Assembly: GCF_000411115.1 (NCBI RefSeq) | Contig: NZ_KE150242.1 | Span: forward strand, 62,001-126,000 | Direction of reading: 5' to 3' | DNA from: Capnocytophaga granulosa ATCC 51502 | GTDB lineage: Bacteria > Bacteroidota > Bacteroidia > Flavobacteriales > Flavobacteriaceae | DNA: 64,000 nucleotides | Shown here: positions 23,821 to 32,079 of the stretch, piece after piece | Layout: each line of letters starts with the position of its first letter | How positions within the stretch are numbered: position 1 is the stretch's first letter | The notes under the pieces: model-generated | The model's input: only the letters and a program-made list of their open reading frames with translations | Told to the model about the DNA's origin: nothing | Databases searched by the model: none | Made by a program: the position numbers and the translations under genes

Positions 23821-25926
23821 TTAGAAAGAGAAGGTAACCCCTATGATACCGTTGGCCTCAGCCGCAGGATAATATAGAGGAACATTATCTTCATATCTAG
23901 CATTGGGGATATATTTCTTATTTAAGAGATTGTTACCCGTTGCAGAGAACAGGATGGATTTGCATACTTTCTTAGGTAATAGCTCGTAGGATAGCTGAAG
24001 CGAATGTACTAAGTAGTTGTCCAGCTTAGCATTTTCTTGATTTTCATTGCTAAGATATTGTTCACCTACATACTTAGAAATGAGGTTTATTTGGAAGTTT
24101 TCCACGGGTATAAAAGTAAAGGTATTACCTGCCACCCAGCTAGGAGAGAAAGAAATTTGGGTATTTCCTAAGCTTAAGAGTTCGTTAGGATGGTTAGGGT
24201 CTTTGATCTTGTAGTCAATATTTTTATTTTGGCTATAGGATACATTGGGAGACCATTGCCACTTAGAGCTAAGGCGTACCTTGGCATCTACTTCTATACC
24301 AGCACGATAGCCATCACTATTACGACGGATAGGATAACCTTTGTCATTAAGGTCTCCAGTGGGAACCAGTTGGTCTTTGTATAGCATATAGTATAAGTTG
24401 GCATTGAGTTTTACCTTATCGGTATCGTATCGCCAGCCCAATTCGAAGTCATTAAGTTTCTCAGGCTTAGGGAATATAGCACCACTTTTTCTACTTTTAG
24501 CGTAATTCTTATAGTCATTTCGATTGGGCTCTTTGGTTATATGTGCGAATGAGAAATAAATAGTGTTTTCAGGATCGAAATAGTAGTTAAGCCCAGCTTT
24601 AGGATTGATTGCGGAGTGAATTTCGTTAAAATCTACTTTTTGTAGGAATGATTTGAAATGGGTATATCGGTATTGTACATCTCCGAATAGGCTGAGCTTA
24701 GGAGCCACCTGCCAAGTGAGTTTGGCAAAGGCAGATCCTTCTTTCTTATTTCCATAGACATTCTTACCCATCGGTTCTTTGTAAGAATAGCCAGCGGTCT
24801 CCTTCCAAAGATACTCATCAAAGTGATTGCCTTCATATACATTGGCAGATCCCCCTAAGACTAGGTCGATGCTATTTTTACGATAATTGGTAGAAAAGAC
24901 GGTACCATAGAAGTCATTGTCCAGCAGATAGCGAATGATGAAATTGCCAGATCCCCAATTGTCCATTTCTTCCCAATAACCACGGCCTTTGGTATAATGG
25001 AAAGATAAGGTGCTATTCCAATAAGAGTTCCATTTTTCAGTCCAATGGAGTTGTGCATTGTCCTGCTGATAGACGTTGACATCGTTGTCATAGAAAAGGG
25101 TTTGTCCGTCTTTAACATATTTTCCGGCAGGATTGTATTTTCTATCCTTTTCCAATTGCTGGGCAGTAATACCCTTGTAAGTGAGGTAGCTTTTCACTTT
25201 TCCCCCAAAAATAAGTCCTTTGATCAGAGTATGCTCATCCTGATAGGCGCCTTGTAGGAAATACGACTTGAGGTTGGAGAAAGCACGATCTATATAACCA
25301 TCGGAATTGACTTTGGAGAAGTTTCCTTTGACTTCGAAGTGGTCATTGAGCTTTCCAGTGGAGAGCTTTACCGTATGCCTATGTGTATTGTAGGAACCTA
25401 AATAGTTGGCGATCTGTGCGTAAGCCTTATCGGAGAAAGCCTCCGTCATCACATTGAGACTTGCCCCGAAGGATCCAGCTCCATTGGTAGAGGTACCTGC
25501 CCCACGTTGTACCTGAATACTCTCGGCAGAAGTGGCCAAGTCTGATAAATTGGAGAAGAAAATCCCTTGAGACTCGGCATCGTTATAAGGAACCCCATTG
25601 ATCGTCATATTGATACGATAGTTGTCATTGCCTCGGATGTAGATATGGGTATCTCCATAGCCGATGCCATCTTCGGCCGATGAGACCACATTGGGCAGGT
25701 GGTCTAAAAGCAGTGGAATCTGCTGTCCTACATTTTTCTGTTGGATCTCTTTTTTAGATACATTGGAGAAGGCAACAGGAGTTGTCTTCTTAGCACGGAC
25801 TGCCTGAACAACAACTTCATCCAGTGTGTAGGCTTGCTCCTTAGGAGTAAGTTTGTCATCGGGGACTTCTTGAGCCCATGTGTGAAGAGAGAGAAATAAC
25901 GCCCCACACAACCATTCTTTTTTCAT
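23821..25926 (-). CDS. TonB-dependent outer-membrane receptor under TPP riboswitch control
   Basis: 701 aa. Signal peptide MKKEWLCGALFLSLHTWAQ, a TonB-box-like YTLDEVVVQAVR (~35), plug domain with IYIRGNDNYRINMTINGVPY (~110) and a 22-strand barrel ending in the canonical C-terminal Phe (IIGVTFSF). The usual N-terminal carboxypeptidase-regulatory-like domain is absent. The ATG at 25926 was chosen because the longer frame would run through the upstream terminator. A TPP riboswitch with terminator precedes it, so the likely cargo is thiamine, its phosphates or a pyrimidine/thiazole precursor; TPP-controlled receptors of this kind (OMR1) are known in Bacteroidetes. No inner-membrane transporter is adjacent. 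Confidence 0.9.
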   Translation of the reverse strand: MKKEWLCGALFLSLHTWAQEVPDDKLTPKEQAYTLDEVVVQAVRAKKTTPVAFSNVSKKEIQQKNVGQQIPLLLDHLPNVVSSAEDGIGYGDTHIYIRGNDNYRINMTINGVPYNDAESQGIFFSNLSDLATSAESIQVQRGAGTSTNGAGSFGASLNVMTEAFSDKAYAQIANYLGSYNTHRHTVKLSTGKLNDHFEVKGNFSKVNSDGYIDRAFSNLKSYFLQGAYQDEHTLIKGLIFGGKVKSYLTYKGITAQQLEKDRKYNPAGKYVKDGQTLFYDNDVNVYQQDNAQLHWTEKWNSYWNSTLSFHYTKGRGYWEEMDNWGSGNFIIRYLLDNDFYGTVFSTNYRKNSIDLVLGGSANVYEGNHFDEYLWKETAGYSYKEPMGKNVYGNKKEGSAFAKLTWQVAPKLSLFGDVQYRYTHFKSFLQKVDFNEIHSAINPKAGLNYYFDPENTIYFSFAHITKEPNRNDYKNYAKSRKSGAIFPKPEKLNDFELGWRYDTDKVKLNANLYYMLYKDQLVPTGDLNDKGYPIRRNSDGYRAGIEVDAKVRLSSKWQWSPNVSYSQNKNIDYKIKDPNHPNELLSLGNTQISFSPSWVAGNTFTFIPVENFQINLISKYVGEQYLSNENQENAKLDNYLVHSLQLSYELLPKKVCKSILFSATGNNLLNKKYIPNARYEDNVPLYYPAAEANGIIGVTFSF

Positions 25927-25971
25927 TGTAAAAAATGTTTTTACAAACGAAGGGGCATCATTTGTCAGATT

Positions 25972-26013
25972 AAAAAAAGGCTTATTTTTGCTACCCAGGT
26001 GCAAAAATAAGCC
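25972..26013 (-). terminator. Expression-platform terminator of the TPP riboswitch
   Basis: On the minus strand GGCTTATTTTTGC / GCAAAAATAAGCC (13-bp stem, 9-nt loop counted between the arms plus variants) followed by seven T. It lies between the aptamer and the receptor ATG, so it can stop transcription before the gene when TPP is bound. Confidence 0.85.
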
Positions 26014-26049
26014 ACTTAAATTATATAGTAATCAGATAGTTTATTTTTC

Positions 26050-26118
26050 TTTCCTTTGACTGCATTACCAGCCTAAGTTCTATGGGTATAATCTCAGCTT
26101 TTTACAGCACCCCTTGAG
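26050..26118 (-). ncRNA. TPP (thiamine pyrophosphate) riboswitch aptamer
   Basis: Read on the minus strand, all conserved blocks are present in order: GGGGTGCT, GCTGAGATTATACCC, GAACTTAGGCTGGTAATGC and AAAGGA. These match the THI-box consensus GGGGTGC, CTGAGA-ACCC, GAACCTGAT-GGATAATGCC, AGGGA. The P3 arm is minimal (GCT/AGC). P1 is weak in my manual pairing, so the outer limits are approximate. Transcription should start only a few nt before the aptamer. Confidence 0.93.
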
Positions 26119-26125
26119 ACGAGCG

Positions 26126-26133
26126 CAAAATTA
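26126..26133 (-). promoter_or_regulatory. Promoter of the riboswitch-receptor transcript (-7 element)
   Basis: TAATTTTG on the minus strand, directly upstream of the aptamer and about 199 nt from the receptor ATG. Confidence 0.7.
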
Positions 26134-26173
26134 CGAATTGTTTTTGAATAGAAGATATAGTTTAACAATCTGT

Positions 26174-26875
26174 TTAGAACTTTAAGTAAAAATTTTTGGT
26201 AAGTTCTTGATACTCTTGTGTATATTGGTGTCGCTCTTTTTCTATAACAAGGGTTTCTATAAGAGGATTGGCTGTTTTTTGGAAAGAAAAAAGCAGTAAG
26301 CTACGCTTGATAGGTGCCTCAGGGGTACCCTGTACCTGTAGTATACGCATGGGATATAGTCCCATAGGCGCGGCGATTTGTATAAAAGCAGTTGCTTCCT
26401 TATAAGGAATAACCACAGAGAATACTCCTATAGGGGAAAGTAGTCTTGCTACACAATGAAGTAGGTCAGAGAAAGGCAGGTGCTCACTGGAGCGAGCACG
26501 AGCACGCTCTCTATTGGGAGAGAGCGTTTTTTCAGAGAAGAAAGGCGGATTACTGATGATAAGGTCGTACTTTTCAGGCGCTTCCCAGTGGCGTATATCC
26601 GCTGTAACGACCCTGATATGCGGCCAAGGAGAGAGAGAAACATTCTCTTGGCACTCTTGAGCGGCCTGCTTATGGCACTCTATTGCCCATATCTGAGCCT
26701 CAGGGAATCGCTGCGCCATCATCAGGGATAAGACCCCTGTACCTGCTCCTATATCCAATATATGAGAGGGCGTCTTGGCAGGTGTCCAAGCTCCTAAGAG
26801 CACACTATCGGTACCTACTTTCATAGGGGAGTGCTCCTGCGATACTGAAAACTGTTTGAATCGGAAGATACTCAA
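26174..26875 (-). CDS. trmN6: tRNA1(Val) (adenine(37)-N6)-methyltransferase
   Basis: 233 aa. SAM-dependent N6-adenine methyltransferase acting on A37 of tRNA-Val. The N-terminal RFKQFSVSQEHSPMKVGTDS and LLGAW are the family signature, motif I is LDIGAGTGVLSLMMAQRFP (~40-58), and the catalytic NPPFF is at ~113-117. It follows smpB by 9 nt on the minus strand, so the two form one transcript. Confidence 0.9.
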   Translation of the reverse strand: MSIFRFKQFSVSQEHSPMKVGTDSVLLGAWTPAKTPSHILDIGAGTGVLSLMMAQRFPEAQIWAIECHKQAAQECQENVSLSPWPHIRVVTADIRHWEAPEKYDLIISNPPFFSEKTLSPNRERARARSSEHLPFSDLLHCVARLLSPIGVFSVVIPYKEATAFIQIAAPMGLYPMRILQVQGTPEAPIKRSLLLFSFQKTANPLIETLVIEKERHQYTQEYQELTKNFYLKF

Positions 26876-26884
26876 GGTGATAAA

Positions 26885-27343
26885 CTATTGGTAAGCCTTC
26901 TTGATGCGATCCATTTGGCGCTTGTTATCCCTGTCCTTGATCGTTTCGCGTTTGTCGTGTAGTTTTTTACCACGAACCAAAGCAATTTCCATCTTAGCAA
27001 ATCCCTTTTCACTTAAAAAGACGCGCAAGGGGACTATTGTAAGTCCTGTATTCTTCACTTCCTTGTGTAGTTTGCGGAGTTCCTTCTTCTTCAGTAGTAG
27101 TTTGCGTTCACTTTTAGGCTTATGGTTATAATAAGTACCCCAAGCGTATTCCTCTATAGTCATATTGATGACAAAGAGTTCGCTTTTTTCGTTGAACTCG
27201 CAGAAGCTCTCCGCAATGGAAGCCTTTCCCAAGCGTATGGACTTAATCTCGGTACCTCTTAGGACGATACCCGCTATATATTTGTCTAAGATTTCGTATT
27301 CGAAACGCGCGCGTTTGTTTTGTATATTGACGTTGTTTTGCAT
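26885..27343 (-). CDS. smpB: SsrA-binding protein SmpB
   Basis: 152 aa, full length. Binds tmRNA and delivers it to stalled ribosomes in trans-translation. It starts NVNIQNKRARFEYEILDKY and has the core GIVLRGTEIKSIRLGKASIA and the basic C-terminal tail KRETIKDRDNKRQMDR. The ATG at 27343 is chosen; upstream in-frame codons approach the promoter. tmRNA itself (ssrA) is not in the window. Confidence 0.96.
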   Translation of the reverse strand: MQNNVNIQNKRARFEYEILDKYIAGIVLRGTEIKSIRLGKASIAESFCEFNEKSELFVINMTIEEYAWGTYYNHKPKSERKLLLKKKELRKLHKEVKNTGLTIVPLRVFLSEKGFAKMEIALVRGKKLHDKRETIKDRDNKRQMDRIKKAYQ

Positions 27344-27393
27344 AGTTAAAGCAATAGGGAGAGCATAATAAAACACCCTCCTAAATAGAGGGG

Positions 27394-27401
27394 CAAAGAT
27401 A
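27394..27401 (-). promoter_or_regulatory. smpB promoter (-7 element)
   Basis: TATCTTTG on the minus strand, 50 nt upstream of the smpB ATG. Confidence 0.72.
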
Positions 27402-27444
27402 CGTTATTTTTATGTAAAAACGCTTCTATGTGAATTAAAAGTTG

Positions 27445-27452
27445 TATTTTTG
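27445..27452 (+). promoter_or_regulatory. trpS promoter (-7 element)
   Basis: TATTTTTG, 39 nt upstream of the ATG. I see no tryptophan leader peptide or T-box. Confidence 0.7.
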
Positions 27453-27491
27453 CACCATTAAAAAAATGTTATTCTTTTAGGAAATAGATCT

Positions 27492-28463
27492 ATGGCACGT
27501 GTACTTACTGGTATTCAAAGCACAGGCACCCCACACTTAGGGAATTTATTAGGGGCAATATTACCCGCCTTGCAAATGGCACAAGACACTCGTAATGAGT
27601 CTTTTTTGTTTATAGCCGACTTGCATTCACTCACTCAGATAAAGGACGGAAAGCAGCTAAGACAAAACACCTATGAAGTGGCTGCCACTTGGCTTGCCTT
27701 TGGCTTAGACTATGAGCGTGTAACCTTCTACAGACAGAGCGATGTGCCCCATACCACTGAGCTGGCTTGGTACTTGTCTTGTTTCTTTCCCTACCAGCGC
27801 CTGACCTTAGCCCATTCGTTCAAGGACAAGGCCGATCGCTTGGAGGATGTCAATACAGGGCTGTTCACCTATCCTATGCTTATGGCTGCCGATATACTGC
27901 TCTATGATGCGGAGGTCGTACCCGTAGGCAAAGATCAATTACAGCACTTGGAGTTTACCCGCGATGTAGCCTCTCGATTTAATTACCAAATGGGTGAGAC
28001 CTTTGTCCTACCGAAGGAGAGCATCCGAGAAGATATCATGATTATTCCAGGTACCGATGGAGAGAAAATGAGCAAATCCCGCCGTAACTATATTAATATC
28101 TTTCTGCCAGAGAAGGAACTCAAAAAGCAAATCATGTCTATACAGACCGATAGCACCCCCTTGGAGGCACCTAAAGATCCAGAACATTGTAACGTCTTTA
28201 GTCTTTATAAGCTTTTGGCTTCTCAGGCGCAGGTTGCACAGATGGCTGAGAATTATAGAGCAGGGAATTATGGATTCGGACATGCTAAAACAGCACTCTA
28301 TGAGCTTATATTAGAAAAATTTGCTGAGCCGCGTCAGAAATTTGCCTACTATATGGAGCACCTCTCTAAGGTAGATGAGATTCTAAAGCAAGGTGCAGAA
28401 AAAGCTACAAAGGTAGCTGAGCAGACACTCAGAAGAGTCAGAGAAAAATTAGGTTATTTGTAA
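27492..28463 (+). CDS. trpS: Tryptophanyl-tRNA synthetase
   Basis: 323 aa, normal for bacterial TrpRS (class Ic). The HIGH-like motif is TGTPHLGNLLGA (residues ~10-21) and the KMSKS loop is GTDGEKMSKSRRNY (~190-203). Charges tRNA-Trp. The LysM protein gene starts 11 nt after its stop, which indicates cotranscription with an unrelated envelope gene. Confidence 0.96.
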   Translation: MARVLTGIQSTGTPHLGNLLGAILPALQMAQDTRNESFLFIADLHSLTQIKDGKQLRQNTYEVAATWLAFGLDYERVTFYRQSDVPHTTELAWYLSCFFPYQRLTLAHSFKDKADRLEDVNTGLFTYPMLMAADILLYDAEVVPVGKDQLQHLEFTRDVASRFNYQMGETFVLPKESIREDIMIIPGTDGEKMSKSRRNYINIFLPEKELKKQIMSIQTDSTPLEAPKDPEHCNVFSLYKLLASQAQVAQMAENYRAGNYGFGHAKTALYELILEKFAEPRQKFAYYMEHLSKVDEILKQGAEKATKVAEQTLRRVREKLGYL

Positions 28464-28474
28464 AAAGCAATAAG

Positions 28475-30388
28475 ATGAGAAAAATATTACTATTGTTATC
28501 AATTCTTATAGGTATACCTCTTTTGGCACAGACCAAGCAGCACATTAGCTATACGGTCAAAGAAGGAGATACCTTGGAGAATATAGCGAAAGTCTATCGC
28601 CTTTCGCCTAATGATATAAAGTCACTAAATCCTGCCTTAGCAGAAAAAGGACTACAAAAGGGAATGATTCTGCTGTTGCCAGGGGAAGAAGTGAGCTATT
28701 TTAATAAAAAGCAACCCTCAGGATTTCAGACTCATGAGGTGAAAGACAAAGAAACCCTCTACGGACTGGCACAGAAGTATGGCGTTACTCAGGACGATTT
28801 GCGGCGCTACAATATAGTGCTATATAAGAAAGAATTACGCAAAGGACAGGAGTTGACCATACCTGTCTATAAAGAAGCTGCCAAGGAGATTACCAAGGGC
28901 AAAGAAGGTCTTACTAAGTATGTGGTAAAACCAGGGGAGGGGATATGGCGCATAGCCCAGAACTATGGAATCACTCAGGAGGCTTTGGAGAAGCTCAACC
29001 CTAACCTACCCAATCCGCTAAAAGAAGGTATGGAGATATGGGTGCCAGCAGGGGTAACGGGAGTGCCACAGGTAACTACCGATAAGGCCTTGGTTCTCTA
29101 CCAAGTAGAGAAAGGAGAAGGCTTCATGAGCTTGGAACGCAAGTTCGGCCTTTCTCAAAAAGAATTAGAGAAACTCAACCCAGAACTTAAGGATGGGATC
29201 AAGCTCGAAGCACAAATCTGGATTCCTAAGAGTAATTTCTTAGATTATGTAGCCACCGCAGGACTTTCACAGATAGGGATGGCCAACAATACCGATGCCA
29301 ATCCCAAAGTAAAAGCAGGTATGCAGCCAGCCAATACCAAAAGAGTGTCCTTCGTATTGCCCTTTAGAGTCAATAGTATCCAAGCAGGTAACATAGCTGA
29401 TATCAAAGGGAAACTACAAAAAGAAAGGATGACTGCTGTGGCTGCCGACTTTTATTCAGGAGCTTTGGTTGCTTTGGATTCTTTGCAGAAAATGGGTTTT
29501 TCTCTTACTGTCAATGTATATGATAGCAACGGAAGTGTACAAGGCGTGAAGGCGATTTCCTCCAGTGAAGCACTGAAGAACTCACAAGTGATCATAGGGC
29601 CTTTTGCCCCTTCGGCTTTCAATGCCCTTTCAGAGGTAATCACCGATGATAATACCGCTATATTGGCACCGCTCTCCAATAAGAATATAGAGTTGCGCCC
29701 CAATGTGTTCCAAACAGTACCTACTATAGAAGTACAACAGAACAGCATGATTAGTTTCATATATCAGAAATACCCTGATGCCAATATCATATTACTTTCA
29801 GATGCCAAGAGTAAGGACATGAATGAGAAATTGCAATCATCCTTCTTGCAAGCCAAGAGTGTAGATAATATACAAGGTATACAAAGTGCCTTGGTCAAGG
29901 GAGCTACCAATATCGTTTTTGTCTCCTCCGACGATGTCGTTTTCCTCTCCGATGTGATCCGTATCCTATACAATACGGCAGGCATATCGGCCAAGAATAA
30001 GAACTACAACATCATCATGGCAACCTTGGATAAGGGGGAAGCCTATGACCATAATAGTATTTCCAATAGCCAACTCTCCGCTCTGAAATTCACCTATCCT
30101 GCGGCCAATAGGTATGCAGGGGAGACGAATACCTTTATAAGCAAATATTTCAAAACTTATAAAATATCCCCTAGTAAGTATGCCTTTCGAGGGTTTGACC
30201 TTACCATGGATGCAGTACTAAGAACCAGTCTCAATGGGAATTTCTTAAAAGAGGCCAATATAGGAGAAACCTCTTACCAAGAGAATAAGTTTCAATACAT
30301 AAAGAATCCGTCCAAAGGAGGAGGGTATGAAAACCGAGCCGTGTATATACTTCGTTATGAAGATTTGCAGATAAGTGAAATTTATTAG
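28475..30388 (+). CDS. LysM-repeat protein with periplasmic-binding-like C-terminal domain
   Basis: 637 aa. A signal peptide (residues ~1-19, LLAQ) is followed by four LysM domains at about 25-68, 85-131, 147-190 and 206-250, each beginning with a Y/H-x-V-K/E-x-G pattern; they bind peptidoglycan. Residues ~285-637 resemble a type I periplasmic-binding fold (SFVLPFRVNSI, VYDSNGSVQG, VIIGPFAPSAFNALSEV), like the receptor-type domain of LpoA-class lipoproteins that regulate penicillin-binding proteins. A role in cell-wall synthesis is inferred. Cotranscribed with trpS. Confidence 0.85.
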   Translation: MRKILLLLSILIGIPLLAQTKQHISYTVKEGDTLENIAKVYRLSPNDIKSLNPALAEKGLQKGMILLLPGEEVSYFNKKQPSGFQTHEVKDKETLYGLAQKYGVTQDDLRRYNIVLYKKELRKGQELTIPVYKEAAKEITKGKEGLTKYVVKPGEGIWRIAQNYGITQEALEKLNPNLPNPLKEGMEIWVPAGVTGVPQVTTDKALVLYQVEKGEGFMSLERKFGLSQKELEKLNPELKDGIKLEAQIWIPKSNFLDYVATAGLSQIGMANNTDANPKVKAGMQPANTKRVSFVLPFRVNSIQAGNIADIKGKLQKERMTAVAADFYSGALVALDSLQKMGFSLTVNVYDSNGSVQGVKAISSSEALKNSQVIIGPFAPSAFNALSEVITDDNTAILAPLSNKNIELRPNVFQTVPTIEVQQNSMISFIYQKYPDANIILLSDAKSKDMNEKLQSSFLQAKSVDNIQGIQSALVKGATNIVFVSSDDVVFLSDVIRILYNTAGISAKNKNYNIIMATLDKGEAYDHNSISNSQLSALKFTYPAANRYAGETNTFISKYFKTYKISPSKYAFRGFDLTMDAVLRTSLNGNFLKEANIGETSYQENKFQYIKNPSKGGGYENRAVYILRYEDLQISEIY

Positions 30389-30468
30389 AAAACAATTAAT
30401 AAAATCATAAAAAAACAACGGATTAGTAAAAAGGTTCGTTTTTTCTTTGTGGAAATCAAAAAATGTTT

Positions 30469-30476
30469 TACCTTTG
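30469..30476 (+). promoter_or_regulatory. OmpA-family gene promoter (-7 element)
   Basis: TACCTTTG, 43 nt upstream of the ATG. Confidence 0.7.
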
Positions 30477-30519
30477 CTCCCACGTTAATGAAATTTAATT
30501 AGAATTAAAAATCACATTT

Positions 30520-31710
30520 ATGAGAAAGCAAATTCTAGCTTTGACAGCTCTTGTAGCCTTGGGTGCGAATGCTCAAGAATACAACAAATGGTCGGTAGAT
30601 GTAAATTTTGGTGCTAACAAACCAACTGTAGGATTTACATCAGGATATGCGACAAAGACACCAAGTTTTTGGACACTTAATGGAGGCGTTCGTTATATGT
30701 TCAATAACAAATTCGGTTTGAGATTAGGAGGTGGCTATGACAAGTTCGTAGAAGGAAAAAAATCTCCTGAATTTAATTCCAATATTTGGAATGTTAACTT
30801 ACAAGGAGTGGCTAACTTAGGCCGCGTACTTTCATTTGAAGATTGGACTCGTGATCTAGGCTTATTAGCACACGCAGGTTTTGGTATAGGACAACTCAAA
30901 GGAGACTATATTAGCAAAGCAGATAACATTGGTTTCGTTACTGCAGGTCTTACTCCACAAGTGCGTCTTAGCAACCGTGTATCTTTGCTAGTAGATGGAT
31001 CTGTATACTTCTATGCAAAACAAAATAGAACATTTGATGGTCTTTCAGCAACAACCAGACGTGGTTTCGAAGGAATAAACTTTACAGGTACTGTTGGTTT
31101 GCAAGTAGCCTTAGGAAAGAACCTCGTTCATGCAGACTGGTACAGCCAAGCAGCTGCTGATGGCCAACTTGCTGAGCGTGTAGCTAAAGCTGAAAACAGC
31201 GTAGCTGAACTTGCTAAGAGACTTGACAACAAGGAAGACAAGATGGTCGATACCAATGGCAACCGTGTACCTGATGAAGTTGAAAACTACATCAATGAAA
31301 AATACGGTAGCTTAGCTTCAAACCAAACTCAGGCTGTAGCTCCTACCAACTATTCAGGAGAAGCTGCTCGTGAGCTTATCGAGAAAGGTTACATCAATGT
31401 ATACTTTGATTTCAACTCTTCTGCTCCTCAAAAATCTTCTTTGTGGGCTGTTGATTTCGTAGCTAACTACTTGAAACAAAATTCAGGTGCTAGTGTGAAA
31501 GTAGTTGGTTATGCTGACGAAAAAGGAACTGCTAACTACAATCAAAAATTGTCTAACAAACGTGCTGAAGTGATCAAGAAACTCTTGACTGACAGAGGTG
31601 TTAACGCTTCTCAACTTTCATTTGAAGGAAAAGGTGAAGATAAGACCGTTAATCCAAAATCACCTAATGCACTTCAACTTGCTCGTCGTGCTACTTTTGA
31701 AGTAAAATAA
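30520..31710 (+). CDS. OmpA family outer-membrane protein
   Basis: 396 aa. Signal peptide ending ALGANAQ, an N-terminal barrel of about eight strands (residues ~20-205), a linker with a short helical stretch and one calcium-binding-like repeat DTNGNRVPDEVENY (~243-256), then a C-terminal OmpA domain (~285-396) with NVYFDFNSSAPQ and VVGYADEKGTANYN-LSNKRAEVI for peptidoglycan binding. It should tie the outer membrane to the cell wall. Strong promoter and terminator suggest an abundant protein. Codon use is restricted in the way of a highly expressed gene. Confidence 0.92.
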   Translation: MRKQILALTALVALGANAQEYNKWSVDVNFGANKPTVGFTSGYATKTPSFWTLNGGVRYMFNNKFGLRLGGGYDKFVEGKKSPEFNSNIWNVNLQGVANLGRVLSFEDWTRDLGLLAHAGFGIGQLKGDYISKADNIGFVTAGLTPQVRLSNRVSLLVDGSVYFYAKQNRTFDGLSATTRRGFEGINFTGTVGLQVALGKNLVHADWYSQAAADGQLAERVAKAENSVAELAKRLDNKEDKMVDTNGNRVPDEVENYINEKYGSLASNQTQAVAPTNYSGEAARELIEKGYINVYFDFNSSAPQKSSLWAVDFVANYLKQNSGASVKVVGYADEKGTANYNQKLSNKRAEVIKKLLTDRGVNASQLSFEGKGEDKTVNPKSPNALQLARRATFEVK

Positions 31711-31730
31711 TCTTAAAAAATAATATTTTT

Positions 31731-31761
31731 AAAGCCACCTTCTAAAAGGTGGCTTTTTTTG
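31731..31761 (+). terminator. OmpA-family gene terminator
   Basis: AAAGCCACCT / AGGTGGCTTTTTTT stem with 5-6 nt loop. Confidence 0.9.
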
Positions 31762-31794
31762 TAAAAAAATTTTTTCATATTCTCAGAAAAGTAG

Positions 31795-31802
31795 TATATT
31801 TG
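31795..31802 (+). promoter_or_regulatory. speA promoter (-7 element)
   Basis: TATATTTG, 277 nt upstream of the speA ATG, the longest leader in the window apart from none comparable on the plus strand. Confidence 0.65.
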
Positions 31803-31862
31803 CCCCATTGTATTGAACAAAATTTAAGTTTGTAAATTGAGTGTATAATTGTTTGATAATCA

Positions 31863-32015
31863 ATGAATAAACCTATTGAGCCTCCCTCAGTGCATGATGT
31901 ACTGATCTTCCCTTTGCTTATACTAAAAGCTAAGGTGCTTTCTTTTTTCTCTACTTTATCTACTAAAATGATATTACAGAAGACGGATAAGAAGTATGCT
32001 CCTTTGAGAATTTGA
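31863..32015 (+). CDS. Possible 50-aa leader ORF upstream of speA
   Basis: An ATG-started frame of 50 codons in the speA leader encodes a peptide starting MNKPIEPPSVHDVL and ending KKYAPLRI. It lies wholly between the -7 element and the speA ATG, 64 nt before it. I do not recognise the peptide. It could be a regulatory upstream ORF for polyamine control or chance; conservation would decide. Confidence 0.3.
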   Translation: MNKPIEPPSVHDVLIFPLLILKAKVLSFFSTLSTKMILQKTDKKYAPLRI

Positions 32016-32079
32016 GTTTTATTTTCTATTTATTTCCTTACTACTTCATTCCAACAACTAAGATAAATACGAAAATAAA

